From Fimbriimonadaceae bacterium (lineage in GTDB: Bacteria; Armatimonadota; Fimbriimonadia; Fimbriimonadales; Fimbriimonadaceae): 64,000 bases of DNA. Shown here one piece after another: positions 49,497-59,940 of the stretch (position 1 is the stretch's first letter; the number at the start of each line of letters is the position of its first letter). The notes beneath the pieces were generated by a model. That model saw only the letters and a list, made by a program, of their open reading frames with translations. It had not been told where the DNA came from and ran no database searches. The DNA lies in the NCBI GenBank assembly GCA_023957775.1, contig JAMLGR010000011.1:1-64000 (forward strand). Reading direction: 5' to 3'. The position numbers were made by a program, and so were the translations under genes.

Positions 49497-51284
49497 TTGA
49501 GTTGCATCGTTCAGTTGTTCGGAGCCTTTCGCGTGGTCCGGGACGGCGAGGTCGTTGCATTCTCAACGCGTCCGACAGCGAGTGTCTTTGCGTTCCTTGC
49601 CAGTCGCGCCGATCGGCTCGTGCCTCGACTTGAGCTCGCCGCAGCAATCTGGCCGGATGTCGAGATCGAGGTGGCGGCAAACCGACTGCGCACCGCTCTG
49701 GTCCATGCGCGCCAGGGTCTTGCCCCTTGGCAACCTCTGAGGGCAGAGGGCGGCACCCTCTGTTTCTCGAGCGTCGAAGCATCGATCGATGTCCATGCAG
49801 CCGAAGGGCTCTACAGGTGCGGTCGGATCGCGGAGAGTCTGGAGGAGGAGAAGAGGAGCCTCGAGAGACTGCTCGACATGATCGGGGTGGACTTCCTCGA
49901 AGGGGAACGATGGACGTGGGCCGACGAGCTGCGCGGACATTGGCGCGAAAGGCGGATCGAGGTCGCGCTTCGACTTGCCCGCATCGGCATCTCCCAGGAC
50001 GAGTTGGAACTCGCCGAGTCGGAGTCTCTTCGGGCGCTGGAAACGGACGGGCATCATGAAGAAGCCTGGACCACCTATTTGCATACTCTTGCCGCGGCGG
50101 GGAAATCCCCGGCAGCGGCTAAGCGGTTCGAGTCGGCGCGCCGGCGCCATCTTGCGGAGTTTGGGTTCGACTTCTCGCCCGACCTGCTCAACCTGGCGAG
50201 GCGTGTGTCCCTCGGCCAAGTTCCAGCGAGACGGCGGACTCCAACCACCAGCGCACCGGCGCGGGAACTGATGGCGAGGACGATGGAGCGCCAACTCGCC
50301 ACGGATCCCAACTCGTTGCTGCCCTTGTTTGCGAGCGATTCGTTTCGAAAGGAGGCTCTTGGCTCGCCCACCCAGGCGTGGGAGCTGGTTCAGCAAGCCG
50401 TGGACAGCACCTCCGGGATATCGGAGGAACGCGTCGCAGTCATGATGCTCGCCCTCAGCCTTGCCGACATGGTGGACGCATACCGCAAAGGGCTCGAATA
50501 CGCAGAGTGGCTGGTGGATAACCTCCCCGAAGGGCGACGAGAACATCGGTACGCGATCAACATCCTGGGGTTTATCAGCTTCGATGTACGCGAATGGGAC
50601 GACGCTTGGAGGTATCTTCGCCGGTTCGAACAACTGGCCGAAGCGCATGGCGACCCACTGGATATCGCGACCGCGAGGAGTCAGATCGCCACGCTCCATT
50701 GGCATCGAGGCGAGTTGGAACTTGCCCTTGGTCAATACCGCGATCAACTCGCCTTGTTCGACCACGACCCCACGACGCGCGGCCTCCACAACTCGGCGAC
50801 GTTGCGGGCGAACATCGGTATCCTCTTGACCGTCATGGGAGATTGGGTCGGAGCGAGGGAGTCGCTTTCTCAGGCTTACTCCATGGCGCTCGCCAACGAG
50901 TTCGACCACGTCCGAGGTCTCGTCATGGCGCCACACGGGCTCTCGCTGATCATGGCAGGCAGGGAGTCCGAAGGGCGCCGATTGGTATCGCTCGGCATGA
51001 GCCATACGTTCCGATCCCACTATCGTCGAGCGCACCAAGTGGCCGCCGACTATGCCGCAGGCGCGCTGGCCAGGACAGGCTTCGAGCCCCTGGCATTGGC
51101 CGTGCTGAACGTGTACGCGTCGTTTCGCGAACGGACAAGCCATGCCAGATCGGTCTCCGAGTGTCGGTTCGCGTCGTGGGTCGAGGCTCAATGCGGCGAC
51201 GCGGTGCCGGACGGATCGGTTTCTGCGCAAGCGCGAGTGGCCGCAGTGGTCGCCCGGGCGTGCGATGCCCTGGACCGGCCCTAG
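49497..51284 (+). CDS. SARP/BTAD-domain transcriptional regulator
   Basis: A 595-aa protein. The N-terminal about 95 residues form an OmpR-like winged helix (VQLFGAFRVVRDGEVV, RPTASVFAFLA, AAIWPDVEIEVAANRLRTAL). About 100-245 is the BTAD helical domain. The rest is TPR-like (AWRYLRRFEQLAEAHGDPLDIATARSQIA in overview). SARP-type regulators activate nearby operons; the target is not obvious, since the next gene converges. The TTG start has GGAG upstream. Confidence 0.85.
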   Translation: MSCIVQLFGAFRVVRDGEVVAFSTRPTASVFAFLASRADRLVPRLELAAAIWPDVEIEVAANRLRTALVHARQGLAPWQPLRAEGGTLCFSSVEASIDVHAAEGLYRCGRIAESLEEEKRSLERLLDMIGVDFLEGERWTWADELRGHWRERRIEVALRLARIGISQDELELAESESLRALETDGHHEEAWTTYLHTLAAAGKSPAAAKRFESARRRHLAEFGFDFSPDLLNLARRVSLGQVPARRRTPTTSAPARELMARTMERQLATDPNSLLPLFASDSFRKEALGSPTQAWELVQQAVDSTSGISEERVAVMMLALSLADMVDAYRKGLEYAEWLVDNLPEGRREHRYAINILGFISFDVREWDDAWRYLRRFEQLAEAHGDPLDIATARSQIATLHWHRGELELALGQYRDQLALFDHDPTTRGLHNSATLRANIGILLTVMGDWVGARESLSQAYSMALANEFDHVRGLVMAPHGLSLIMAGRESEGRRLVSLGMSHTFRSHYRRAHQVAADYAAGALARTGFEPLALAVLNVYASFRERTSHARSVSECRFASWVEAQCGDAVPDGSVSAQARVAAVVARACDALDRP

Positions 51285-51302
51285 CGCCCAACGGCCCCGC
51301 TT

Positions 51303-53498
51303 CTATGGGAAGGTTGCCGAGAGGGTGGTGTTCGTCTGATGCCTCATGACCGCCTCGCGGGTTTGCTGGATCTGGTCGGGCGTGCTGCTGCCGGGGAAGA
51401 AGATGCCGACCATTTTGATCAACACAAGCCGGTCGCCGAGGTCGTAGCAATCGATGCCGGCAAATCCGCTCGTCCCGCCACCCACCGAGGGGTTGATCTT
51501 CGGGCCCGCAAACTGCGGCGGCGTCTCGGAACTTCCAGGCAAGCCCGTGAAAGGTGGCACGATGAACTCCATGTGCCGGGTGTCGTGGATGTTCTGCGCG
51601 AGGTCGCTGTAGATGATGTCCGCTCGGACGGTGCCACCCACGTAGTGGTTGCCCCCTTCCGGCGTATGCGGCTTGGGCAAGACCGCCATGAGGTCCACAT
51701 AGGTGGTGCCGCCCAGGGTGAACTCCTCGATGAAGAGGCTTGCGCTTCCCGTGTGAAGAAGAATCGTGGTGGCGTTGCCGATCGAATACCTCTCCGACCC
51801 GGTGCCCTCGAAGACCTCCACGTTTACCGCGGCGTTGCCGATCGAACTCGGATTCGTCTTGAGCAGAACTTGGTTGTGCGAGGTCTCGAACTCAATGCCC
51901 GTTTGGCCGTTCTGATCGTCCAGTGTCGCCGCGGAGATCCCGTAGAGGTTCCATTTGTACGTGGCGTTTGGGCTCGCGTGATCGGCGGTGGCCGTGAACT
52001 GGATCGTGTCCCCCGGAGTGTAGTTGCCGCCATTGGGGCTGAGCCTGACGTGGGGGAGGTAGGCCAGAAAGTGCAACAGGTTGCCGCTCTCCCCCTCGGT
52101 CAAGTCCTTGTATTCCGGCCCCAGTTCGAGCGAGAGCGCCATCGCGCCAAGGATCGAGACGAGCCGAAGGGCGCTTCGGACCCGGGCCAGGTCCGCGGAC
52201 TTGAAGTTCCGCTGCGCCAAGTCCCTCGCCAGAACCGGATGGACCTTCTCGATGAGGGGCGCGACGGCCGCAAGAAAGTCGAGGGCGCCCTGATCGCTGC
52301 CGCTTGCCAACTGAATCAGACTCTTCACACCCGCAGACAGACCGGTGCCGTTGCGGGCCGCCAGCACGAGATCCGAAGCGGCAGGACTAATCGCCTGCAT
52401 CGCGTCGATCGTCCGTTCGAGCGCCGCCGAGTCCAGCGGGATGCCGCATACCCCGACCGACTCGAGCAGGATCTTCGAAACGAGGCCGATCTCCGCTCGC
52501 TGGAAGAGCTTCGCGTGGTCCGCCCGCCAAGCGGCCTTCTCCCCTTCGTACGCGTTGTTGGTGTAGATCCCCGGTTCGGGGGCGTCGAACACGGGGGTCA
52601 CATAGATGATTTCGAACTTGTCCGCGACATCCTGTCCATCGAGCTGGATCGGAACTTCCTTGGTGTTGCCTTTGGGGGGAACGATCATCGGTTCGACGAT
52701 CTGTCGAGGTGGATCGGGGACCGTGTCCACGTTGTTCTCGTCCGTCTTGAGGGCCAAATAGATCCGTGCCATGCCCTCGCGCCGCGTGAAGTTGCTCGCG
52801 AACACGCCTTGGTCGTTGTCGTTGATCAGATCGAGGCCGTTGACGGGATACAGGTTCGGGATGGCGATCTCCAGCGACGAGGGCTCCCGAGTGCCGGACT
52901 GGGCGCCGGTAGGACGCCTCGCCGCACGGCCAATAGGACCTGCCTGGTGCGCGGCTTGGTCAAGCGCATCCACGATCGCCGCGTCGCCGTCTTCGAGGGC
53001 GAGGGCATTCGCTGCAAGGCGGGCCGCAACGACGTCGGCCAGCCCGGACGTTGCCGTGTCTGCCAAGAGGGCACTCCAAGCGGTCTGCCGCTCTGCTCCG
53101 AAGAGTTGGGAGCCGCCAAGCGCGTAGAGGAGCAAGGTGGCCGCGCAGTTCGCCGCATCGAGGAGTTGGTTGTTCGTGTCGGGATCGAGGGTGCCTACCA
53201 GGATGGTCTTCCCAGTGGTGATATCGACGATCGAGACCGGGCCCGGAAAGTCCCGAATCCCCTTTGCCGCAAACGTGGATCCCGTGATCTTCGAGGTCGA
53301 GAACGGTCCCATCACGCGGAGATTCGCCGTGTCGATGCCGGAAGGCAACAGGACGGTCCCGGAGTACGACCGCAACGCAAGTGTTCCCGCTCCAAAGCCC
53401 CCCGACGAGCCGCCGAGCCAGCCGCCGCACCCACCCATGGCAAGGAGGGTCGAAGAGCCAAGGGTGATGAGGCACGTGCGTCGAGAGATCTGTTCCAT
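51303..53498 (-). CDS. Large lipoprotein of unknown function
   Basis: A 731-aa exported protein. The start (EQISRRTCLITLGSSTLLAMGGCGG) combines a Tat-type twin Arg with a probable lipobox ending at the Cys near residue 24. A Gly/Ser-rich spacer follows. About 300 residues later there is a mostly helical region, then a PKD/Ig-like segment near NYTPGDTIQFTATADHASPNATYKW. No enzymatic motif was seen. It converges on the BTAD regulator. The ATG at 53498 is chosen because the signal begins there. Confidence 0.72.
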   Translation of the reverse strand: MEQISRRTCLITLGSSTLLAMGGCGGWLGGSSGGFGAGTLALRSYSGTVLLPSGIDTANLRVMGPFSTSKITGSTFAAKGIRDFPGPVSIVDITTGKTILVGTLDPDTNNQLLDAANCAATLLLYALGGSQLFGAERQTAWSALLADTATSGLADVVAARLAANALALEDGDAAIVDALDQAAHQAGPIGRAARRPTGAQSGTREPSSLEIAIPNLYPVNGLDLINDNDQGVFASNFTRREGMARIYLALKTDENNVDTVPDPPRQIVEPMIVPPKGNTKEVPIQLDGQDVADKFEIIYVTPVFDAPEPGIYTNNAYEGEKAAWRADHAKLFQRAEIGLVSKILLESVGVCGIPLDSAALERTIDAMQAISPAASDLVLAARNGTGLSAGVKSLIQLASGSDQGALDFLAAVAPLIEKVHPVLARDLAQRNFKSADLARVRSALRLVSILGAMALSLELGPEYKDLTEGESGNLLHFLAYLPHVRLSPNGGNYTPGDTIQFTATADHASPNATYKWNLYGISAATLDDQNGQTGIEFETSHNQVLLKTNPSSIGNAAVNVEVFEGTGSERYSIGNATTILLHTGSASLFIEEFTLGGTTYVDLMAVLPKPHTPEGGNHYVGGTVRADIIYSDLAQNIHDTRHMEFIVPPFTGLPGSSETPPQFAGPKINPSVGGGTSGFAGIDCYDLGDRLVLIKMVGIFFPGSSTPDQIQQTREAVMRHQTNTTLSATFP

Positions 53499-53603
53499 TG
53501 CGAGTTCCGATAGGCGCGCTGCCCGAGCGGCAGGGCACGAAGACAATAACCCGCTCGCGCTAAATCCGCGCTAAACCGGTTTGCGCGCTCCCTCTGCCTC
53601 CAA

Positions 53604-53636
53604 CAAAAAAAGCCCCCGAAGCGTCGCTTCGGGGGC
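53604..53636 (-). terminator. Intrinsic terminator after the PEP-CTERM gene
   Basis: On the minus strand a perfect 12-bp stem GCCCCCGAAGCG/CGCTTCGGGGGC with a single-base centre is followed by seven T. It lies 21 nt beyond the stop codon of the PEP-CTERM gene. Confidence 0.92.
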
Positions 53637-53656
53637 CCGGAGAAGAGAAGCGGTTG

Positions 53657-54277
53657 CTACTTCTTGCGCCGGCGAAGGGCGACGGCGATGGCCGCCGCAC
53701 CAAGGCCCATGGTGAAGGGCTCGGGCACCGGCGTCAGGGTGATCTGATCCAAGAAGGCGCTGTTGTCTCCGGTGCTGTCACCGGTGAAGGTCAGCGTGGC
53801 GCTCGCGCCGGTCGCGGTGAAATCGAACGAGTTGTCTCTCCATCCGCTCGTATCCACCGGCGAGTTGCCGTAGACGGTGGCGCCGATACCGTACGTGTAG
53901 GTGCCGCTGCTGTTCTGGTAAACGCGGGTGAGGGACTTGAAGGTGACCCGGTAGGTCTGGCCGTTCGCAACGTCGAAGGTCTGCGTGAGCACGGAGCCGG
54001 AGCCGCCCTGGATGAAAGCGTACGAGGTGCCCTCGGGAGCGGTGAAACTCGTCCACGCGCTCGAGTTGTGGCTGACCCCCGTGCCTCCGACGAACGTCCA
54101 ACCCGTCGCGGCCACGTTCTCATGGCCCGGCGCGCTGACGCCTGGTGCGTACTTGTAGTCGCCTGCAGGTACGTTGTTGAACTCGAAACCGCCGTTTTGA
54201 AACGCCGCGGCGTGGCTAACGGCGGCGAATGCCCCGAGGACAACGCCTATGCCTACCATCCGAAAGGTCGATCGCAT
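53657..54277 (-). CDS. PEP-CTERM sorting-domain protein
   Basis: A 206-aa secreted protein with a signal peptide (about 1-23). The body is a carbohydrate-binding-like beta-sandwich: NGGFEFNNVPAGDYKYAPG, then SGSVLTQTFDVANGQTYRVTF and DNSFDFTATGASATLTFTG. This matches the choice-of-anchor or DUF642-like modules found in PEP-CTERM proteins. The tail is VPEPFTMGLGAAAIAVALRR plus basic residues. AGGAG precedes the ATG, and an intrinsic terminator follows. Confidence 0.88.
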   Translation of the reverse strand: MRSTFRMVGIGVVLGAFAAVSHAAAFQNGGFEFNNVPAGDYKYAPGVSAPGHENVAATGWTFVGGTGVSHNSSAWTSFTAPEGTSYAFIQGGSGSVLTQTFDVANGQTYRVTFKSLTRVYQNSSGTYTYGIGATVYGNSPVDTSGWRDNSFDFTATGASATLTFTGDSTGDNSAFLDQITLTPVPEPFTMGLGAAAIAVALRRRKK

Positions 54278-54316
54278 CACTCTCCTCCAAACGCAGTACC
54301 AACCGCACCGCGTACG

Positions 54317-54332
54317 CCTTGACTATACAAGG
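54317..54332 (-). promoter_or_regulatory. Inverted repeat CCTTG-TATAGT-CAAGG upstream of the PEP-CTERM gene
   Basis: On the minus strand 5-bp arms enclose TATAGT, a good -10 hexamer, 40 nt upstream of the start. It may be a promoter overlapped by an operator. A -35 was not clear. Confidence 0.4.
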
Positions 54333-54461
54333 TTTTTGGCACCGGGAGAGCCCGCACCCTCCTTAGCTGGTAGATTTACCGGGCTTCGAAAAGTTGGGCG
54401 ATGATGGAGCATCAGTAGACTCACGGAACCCTAACAACCGCCCGTTAGAGTTGCCCCAGCC

Positions 54462-55676
54462 ATGAAACCAACGATGGACTCCCCCAAACTGATCGTGCTC
54501 ACGGTGGTCCTCGCCGCACTGGCGGCGGTGATCGTCGCCCAGGTCACACGCCTCGTACCGGCCACGCAACAGCCCGCGTACGCCAGCGAGGTCAAAATCG
54601 TTGTCGAAGGCGGCAAGCGCGTCATCACGGCCAACGGCATCCCCGAGCACGCCGTCGGTCGGTTCCCGAATGCGGGAAACCCCAACGCCATTCGGCCCCA
54701 GAACTACAAGTTCGAAGTCCCGCTGAAGCCGACTCCAGCCACACGTCAGGCCCGAGGCGCCTTGTTCGGAGTCGCCGTCAACGGCGTTCCGTTCGATCCC
54801 GGCACCGCGGAGCTTTGGAACAACGACTTCGCCTGGCACTACGAGGCGCTGAGCGGGCAGATCGCCAACGGGCGCGGACTTGGCGTCGACGCGAATTTTG
54901 CCCACGTCCAGCCCAACGGGGCCTACCACTACCACGGTCTCCCGATGGGGCTCCTCGCCAAACTCGATTACAAGAACAAGATGGCGATCGTGGGGTGGGC
55001 GGCCGACGGCTACCCGGTCTACGGAAACTACGGCACGACCGATCCGAACGACCCCAAGAGCCCGATGCGCAAGCTCACGTCGAGCTACCGCATGAAGACC
55101 GGCACCCGACCCGACGGGCCCGGCGGCGCCTACGACGGCTCCTTCGCCTCGGATTTCGAGTACGTGAAGGGAGCGGGCGACCTCGACGGGTTCAACGGCC
55201 GCACCGGGGTCACCCCGGACTTCCCCGCGGGCACTTACTACTACGTGCTAACGGATACGTTCCCGTTCATCCCGCGGCAACTCAAGGGACAGGTGGATCC
55301 CAGCTTCCTCAAACGCGAGGGTCCCGGTGGCCCCGGCGGGGGACCGGGTGGTCCCGGAGGACCTGGCCAGGGTGGACCTGGACGGCCCGGCTTTGGCGGC
55401 CCAGGCGGACCCATGGGGCCCCCTCCGGGCCTTGTGCCTGCCGACGCGCTGGGCGAGTACCTCCAACTCAGCGCGGAACAGAAAGTGCGGCTGGCCACCT
55501 ACAAGAAAGCCGTCGCCGCTCTGCGCGACGCGGGCGTGATGCCCCACCTCGTCGAACCTCTGAAACTCACCTCGGGCCAGATCGAAAGGCTCGGAAAGGG
55601 TGAGAAACCCGACCAGGTGTTGACCCAGGAGCAGCGACGGATCGCGGACGGGGGGCGGGGCCCCGGTGGCGGGTAG
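54462..55676 (+). CDS. YHYH-domain secreted protein
   Basis: A 404-aa protein with an N-terminal signal anchor (about 9-27). The YHYH domain (about 45-280) includes RPQNYKFEVP, NDFAWHYEAL, the name motif NGAYHYHGLP and VGWAADGYPVYGNYG. A Gly/Pro-rich linker with GGPGGP repeats follows (about 286-325). A C-terminal helical segment (YLQLSAEQKVRLATYKKAVAALRDAG) ends the protein. YHYH proteins are probably metal-dependent, but their reaction is unknown. Its stop is directly followed by the ATG of the HupE-like gene. Confidence 0.85.
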   Translation: MKPTMDSPKLIVLTVVLAALAAVIVAQVTRLVPATQQPAYASEVKIVVEGGKRVITANGIPEHAVGRFPNAGNPNAIRPQNYKFEVPLKPTPATRQARGALFGVAVNGVPFDPGTAELWNNDFAWHYEALSGQIANGRGLGVDANFAHVQPNGAYHYHGLPMGLLAKLDYKNKMAIVGWAADGYPVYGNYGTTDPNDPKSPMRKLTSSYRMKTGTRPDGPGGAYDGSFASDFEYVKGAGDLDGFNGRTGVTPDFPAGTYYYVLTDTFPFIPRQLKGQVDPSFLKREGPGGPGGGPGGPGGPGQGGPGRPGFGGPGGPMGPPPGLVPADALGEYLQLSAEQKVRLATYKKAVAALRDAGVMPHLVEPLKLTSGQIERLGKGEKPDQVLTQEQRRIADGGRGPGGG

Positions 55677-56687
55677 ATGAGACTCCGGATTCCCCTGTGG
55701 CTGGTCGTTGCGGTCCTTCTTCCCGCCGCGTCGATCGCGCACGACCTGAACCTCACATCGGTCCGCCTCATCGAAGGGCCCGACGGGTTCTTGGTCGTGG
55801 CGCAGACGCCCCTTTCCAAGCTTGCGGAGAGCACAGGGTGGAAGGTCGAGTCCATCGACCTCGGCCGCGCCGAGCAGGCCCTCGATGCGCGCCTCAAGTT
55901 GGATCTTGCCTCGGGCGAGCGCGTCTCGAGCCAAGTGATGCTCGATGTCGCCGGAGACAAGGTCACCCTCCAGCGGTCGTACCGAGGCGCCCTCCCGGCG
56001 GCCTCGCTTCGGGCCCGCTTCTACCCCGAGCAACCGCAATCCGTGACGGTGTTCACCGTGATTCGGAACGGGCAGGTGGTCGGCGAGACGGTCCTGGACC
56101 GGACCCACCCGGGCAGCGAGGACGCACCCTCGCGCAGCCCGTTTGTGGAGTTTCTCCTGATGGGAATCAGCCACATCGCCCAGGGGTACGACCACCTCGC
56201 CTTCATCGTCGGGCTGGTGTTGCTCGGCGGAACCGTCCGCTCGCTGCTCAAGACCGTCACGGCGTTCACCGTGGCCCACAGCATCACCCTGTCGTGCGCC
56301 GCGTTGGGCTACGCGTCGCTTTCGCCGCGCCTGGTGGAGCCGCTCATCGCGCTGAGCGTGGTCTATGTGGGCGTGGAGTACTTCCACGGCTCGCTCAAAG
56401 AGAACTGGCGGCCGGTGCTGACCTTCCTGTTCGGGCTCATCCACGGGTTCGGGTTCGCCGGGGCGTTTGCGGAGGCCGGCATCCCGCGGGAGGCGCTCCC
56501 GGTCGCGTTGGGCTCGTTCAACCTGGGGGTGGAGGTCTGCCAGGTCGCGATCATTCTGGCCACGTTCCCGCTCCTCGCCGGTCTGCTGAAGCGGCACCCG
56601 AACCCGACAGCGTGGATGAAGGCGGCCTCTGCCCTGGGCGTCATCGGTCTGGGCACGTTCTGGCTCGTGACCCGAATGATCGGCTAG
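55677..56687 (+). CDS. HupE/UreJ-family membrane protein
   Basis: A 336-aa protein. A signal peptide and about 120-residue exported beta domain (HDLNLTSVRLIEGPDGFLVV) precede six or more helices. The membrane part has FLLMGISHIAQGYDHLAFIVGL, TAFTVAHSITLS and the LIHGFGFAGAFAEAGIP segment, the conserved His-rich helices of HupE/UreJ_2. Such proteins are proposed to move nickel or cobalt. The ATG abuts the stop of the YHYH gene, so both are made from one mRNA and probably act together at the envelope. Confidence 0.9.
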   Translation: MRLRIPLWLVVAVLLPAASIAHDLNLTSVRLIEGPDGFLVVAQTPLSKLAESTGWKVESIDLGRAEQALDARLKLDLASGERVSSQVMLDVAGDKVTLQRSYRGALPAASLRARFYPEQPQSVTVFTVIRNGQVVGETVLDRTHPGSEDAPSRSPFVEFLLMGISHIAQGYDHLAFIVGLVLLGGTVRSLLKTVTAFTVAHSITLSCAALGYASLSPRLVEPLIALSVVYVGVEYFHGSLKENWRPVLTFLFGLIHGFGFAGAFAEAGIPREALPVALGSFNLGVEVCQVAIILATFPLLAGLLKRHPNPTAWMKAASALGVIGLGTFWLVTRMIG

Positions 56688-56759
56688 CGTTCGGCCTCTT
56701 GCAACGCGTTGGCAATGGTGCGAAGGCGCGCCGCTGTGCGTTCATAGTGACGGGGGCCA

Positions 56760-57785
56760 ATGCAAATGGAAATCGGAATGATCGGACTCGGAAGGATGGG
56801 CGCCAACATGGTGCGCCGGCTCATGAAGGGCGGGCATCGATGCGTCGTCTACGATCTCCAGCCAGGCTCCGTGAAGGCTCTCGAAGGCGAGGGCGCCGTG
56901 GGCGCGGCCTCGCTCGAAGAGTTCGTCCAAACCCTGGCGAAACCGCGCGCGGTCTGGATGATGGTCCCCGCGGGAGTCGTGGACGCGACTCTGGAAGGAC
57001 TCGTTCCGCTGCTTGAGGAGGGTGACGTGCTCGTGGACGGCGGAAACTCCTACTACCACGACGACCTTCGCCGCAGCTCCGAATTGAAGCAGCGTGGAAT
57101 CCACTACCTCGACGTCGGAACGAGCGGAGGCGTGTGGGGTGCGGAGCGCGGCTACTGCCTGATGATCGGGGGCGACGAGGCGGCCGTGGCTCGGCTCGAC
57201 ACCGTGTTCGCAACCCTGGCGCCGGGCCAGGGCGAGGTGCCGCCGACTTCCGGCCGCGAAGGCGGAACCGCGACCCGCGGCTACCTCCACTGCGGTCCGA
57301 GCGGAGCCGGGCACTTTGTGAAGATGGTGCACAACGGCATCGAGTACGGCATCATGGCTGCCTACGCGGAAGGGATGAACGTGCTGCACCACGCCAACGC
57401 GGGGAAGCGCGAGCGAACTCAAGATGCCGAGACCACCCCCCTTCGCCACCCGGAGCACTTCCAGTACGATCTGAACCTCCCGGATATCGCCGAAGTCTGG
57501 CGCCGCGGGAGCGTGATCTCCTCGTGGCTGCTCGACCTCACCGCGGCCGCGCTTCTGGACAGCCCGGGTCTCGAGAAGTTCGCTGGACGCGTGTCGGACT
57601 CGGGAGAGGGACGCTGGACCGTACAAGCCGCGGTGGACGCCTCCGTGCCGGCACCCGTCCTGAGCGCCGCCCTGTTCCAGCGGTTCAGCTCGCGAGGCGA
57701 AGCCGACTTCGCCGACAAACTGCTCTCGGCGCTTCGCTTCCAGTTCGGAGGCCACGTGGAGAAGGGAGCCGATGGCCATGAGTAA
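56760..57785 (+). CDS. gnd: 6-phosphogluconate dehydrogenase (decarboxylating), short form
   Basis: A 341-aa enzyme. The Rossmann motif GLGRMGANM is near the start. The substrate signature [11 protein letters not shown] is intact, and the catalytic Lys/Asn lie in [16 protein letters not shown]. The length fits the short, often NAD-dependent form rather than the 470-aa enzyme. It converts 6-phosphogluconate to ribulose 5-phosphate and CO2. It is the first gene of a five-gene sugar-phosphate operon and overlaps zwf by 14 nt. Confidence 0.93.
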   Translation: MQMEIGMIGLGRMGANMVRRLMKGGHRCVVYDLQPGSVKALEGEGAVGAASLEEFVQTLAKPRAVWMMVPAGVVDATLEGLVPLLEEGDVLVDGGNSYYHDDLRRSSELKQRGIHYLDVGTSGGVWGAERGYCLMIGGDEAAVARLDTVFATLAPGQGEVPPTSGREGGTATRGYLHCGPSGAGHFVKMVHNGIEYGIMAAYAEGMNVLHHANAGKRERTQDAETTPLRHPEHFQYDLNLPDIAEVWRRGSVISSWLLDLTAAALLDSPGLEKFAGRVSDSGEGRWTVQAAVDASVPAPVLSAALFQRFSSRGEADFADKLLSALRFQFGGHVEKGADGHE

Positions 57786-59175
57786 GCCCCTCTCAGGCGC
57801 GCTCGTGGTGTTTGGCGCGACGGGCGACCTCGCCCACAAGATGATCTTTCCCGCGTTGTACGCGATGAAGCGTCACGGCCACTTGAAGGTGCCGGTTCTC
57901 GGCGTCGCTTCTTCCGACTGCAGCCTCGATGATTTCCGCAAGCGCATCTCCGAAAGCGTGCGCCAGGCCGTGCCGAAGGTCGATGGGCCAACGCTGGACG
58001 CGCTGCTGGCCGCGGCAAGCTACGTCCAGGGCAACTACAACGACTTCGCGACGTTCCAACGCCTGAAGGAGGCCTTGGGCAACGTCGCGCGGCCCGCGTT
58101 CTACCTCGCGATCCCGCCCTCGCTCTTCGGCACGGTGATCCACGGGCTCGGCGATGCGGGCCTCGCCAACGATGCGCGGGTCATCGTCGAGAAGCCGTTT
58201 GGACGCGACCTCCAATCGGCCCGCGAGTTGAACCGCATCGCCCAGGCGGTGTTCCCCGAAGAGGCCATCTTCCGAATCGACCACTACCTCGGGAAGGAGG
58301 CGATCATGAACATCCTCTACTTCCGGTTCGCCAACTCCTTCCCCGAGCCCATCTGGAACCGCGACCACGTCGCCAGCGTGCAGATCACGCTCGCCGAGGA
58401 CTTTGGCGTCGAGGGTCGCGGCGGGTTCTATGAAAGCGCGGGCTGCCTGCGCGACGTGGTGCAGAACCACATGTTCCAAATCGTCGCCCTCCTCGCAATG
58501 GAGCCTCCCGCGATTCGTGACTACCGTGCGGTGCATACCGAGAAAGCCAAGGTGTTTCAGGCCATGAGCCCCCTGCGGCCGGAGGACCTGGTGCGGGGGC
58601 AGTACGAGGGGTACCGGGACGAGGCGGCCGTCGCTCCCGACTCCGATGTCGAGACGTTTTGCGCGTTGCGGCTGCACATCGACTCGTGGCGGTGGGCCGG
58701 GGTCCCGTGGTACCTGCGGTCCGGCAAGCACCTCCCGGTGAAGGCCGCGGAGGTGCTGGTGCAGCTCAAGCCGCCCCCGACACCCCTCTTTGGCGACTCT
58801 GTGCCGAAGGATGGACGCGCGAACTACGTCCGGTTCCGCCTCGGACCCGAAGCGGCGGTCGCGCTTGCCGCGCGGATGAAGTTGCCCGGCGAGGAGTACT
58901 TGGGAGAGCAGCACGAGCTGTTTCTTCTCGAGGAGCTGTTTGGAGAGGAGGCGCCCTACGAGCGGCTCCTCACGGACGCCATGAAGGGGGTTTCGGCCCT
59001 GTTCACCCGACAGGACGCCCTTGAAGCCGCTTGGGCGGTGGTGGATCCGGTGCTTGAGAACCACCAGGCGGCCATTCCCTACAAGCGGGGCACTTGGGGC
59101 CCCGAAGAGGCGTCCGCGCTCATCGCCGCGGACGGCGGGTGGCACAATCCGCTTCCCGCGTCGGTGCCCGAGTGA
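57772..59175 (+). CDS. zwf: Glucose-6-phosphate 1-dehydrogenase
   Basis: A 467-aa enzyme. The nucleotide motif [15 protein letters not shown] is at about 14-28. The active-site signature RIDHYLGKE spans about 168-176. [11 protein letters not shown] and the Cys/Asn-rich [14 protein letters not shown] segment are conserved. It oxidises glucose 6-phosphate to the lactone. The ATG at 57772 overlaps gnd; a second ATG at 57778 is also possible. The stop overlaps the GTG of pgl (GTGA). Confidence 0.95.
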   Translation: MAMSKPLSGALVVFGATGDLAHKMIFPALYAMKRHGHLKVPVLGVASSDCSLDDFRKRISESVRQAVPKVDGPTLDALLAAASYVQGNYNDFATFQRLKEALGNVARPAFYLAIPPSLFGTVIHGLGDAGLANDARVIVEKPFGRDLQSARELNRIAQAVFPEEAIFRIDHYLGKEAIMNILYFRFANSFPEPIWNRDHVASVQITLAEDFGVEGRGGFYESAGCLRDVVQNHMFQIVALLAMEPPAIRDYRAVHTEKAKVFQAMSPLRPEDLVRGQYEGYRDEAAVAPDSDVETFCALRLHIDSWRWAGVPWYLRSGKHLPVKAAEVLVQLKPPPTPLFGDSVPKDGRANYVRFRLGPEAAVALAARMKLPGEEYLGEQHELFLLEELFGEEAPYERLLTDAMKGVSALFTRQDALEAAWAVVDPVLENHQAAIPYKRGTWGPEEASALIAADGGWHNPLPASVPE

Positions 59176-59924
59176 AGCGGGACGTCCTGGTGTGCGCCGA
59201 TCCTGCCGAACTTGCGACGGCGGCATCCTCCATCCTCGTCGAGGCGGCACGAAGCGCGCAGGCGGAACGAGGGGTCTTCTCGCTTGCTCTTGCGGGCGGT
59301 TCGACTCCGCTGGAGACCTATCGTGGCCTCTCCAAACACGCTTTGGATTGGGCGAGGACCCAACTGTTCTTCGGCGACGAGCGGGTGGTGCCGCCGGACG
59401 ACCCGGCGAGCAACTTCGGAAGCGCACGCCGGCACCTCCTCGACCCGGCAGGGGTCCCCGCGTCGTCCGTCTTTCCGATTCCCACCGAGGGTGCGTCCGC
59501 GGACGCGTGCGCGCGTACCTACGAGGGCACCTTGCGGGCGCGCTTGATCGAGCCGCCTAAGATCGACCTTGTGCTGCTGGGTTTGGGGGAGGATGGCCAC
59601 ACCGCTTCGCTGTTTCCCGGGTCCTTGGCTCTGGAGACGAAGACGAGGTGGGTAGTGGCTGCTCCTCCCGGAAGACTTCCGCCCGACGTGGAGCGGATCA
59701 CCCTCACTTTGCCGGTCCTCAACGCGGCCAGGCGGGTGTTGTTCCTGGTTCAAGGCGCGGCGAAGGCCGAGGTTTTACGGGAGGTTCTTGAACTCGTTCC
59801 AGGGCGTACGACGCTGCCGGCCGCTCGGGTCCAGCCCGTCGACGGGGATGTGCTTTGGCTCGTCGATCGTGCCGCGGCCGAGGGCCTCACGGAGCGCACG
59901 TCCCGCCGCCAGTGGGCAGGGTAG
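59172..59924 (+). CDS. pgl: 6-phosphogluconolactonase
   Basis: A 250-aa DevB/SOL-type lactonase. Signatures are [32 protein letters not shown] and [17 protein letters not shown]. It hydrolyses the product of Zwf. The GTG at 59172 overlaps the zwf stop by 4 nt, which fixes the start. The sequence is intact and of normal length. Confidence 0.95.
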   Translation: MKRDVLVCADPAELATAASSILVEAARSAQAERGVFSLALAGGSTPLETYRGLSKHALDWARTQLFFGDERVVPPDDPASNFGSARRHLLDPAGVPASSVFPIPTEGASADACARTYEGTLRARLIEPPKIDLVLLGLGEDGHTASLFPGSLALETKTRWVVAAPPGRLPPDVERITLTLPVLNAARRVLFLVQGAAKAEVLREVLELVPGRTTLPAARVQPVDGDVLWLVDRAAAEGLTERTSRRQWAG

Positions 59925-59940
59925 GTTTAGGGTGAGATCG

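Noticed and set aside
53572-53582. Palindrome AAACCGGTTT upstream of the lipoprotein gene
   Set aside because: It is short, its flanks do not extend the symmetry and it sits between a start and a terminator. Chance is a fair explanation.
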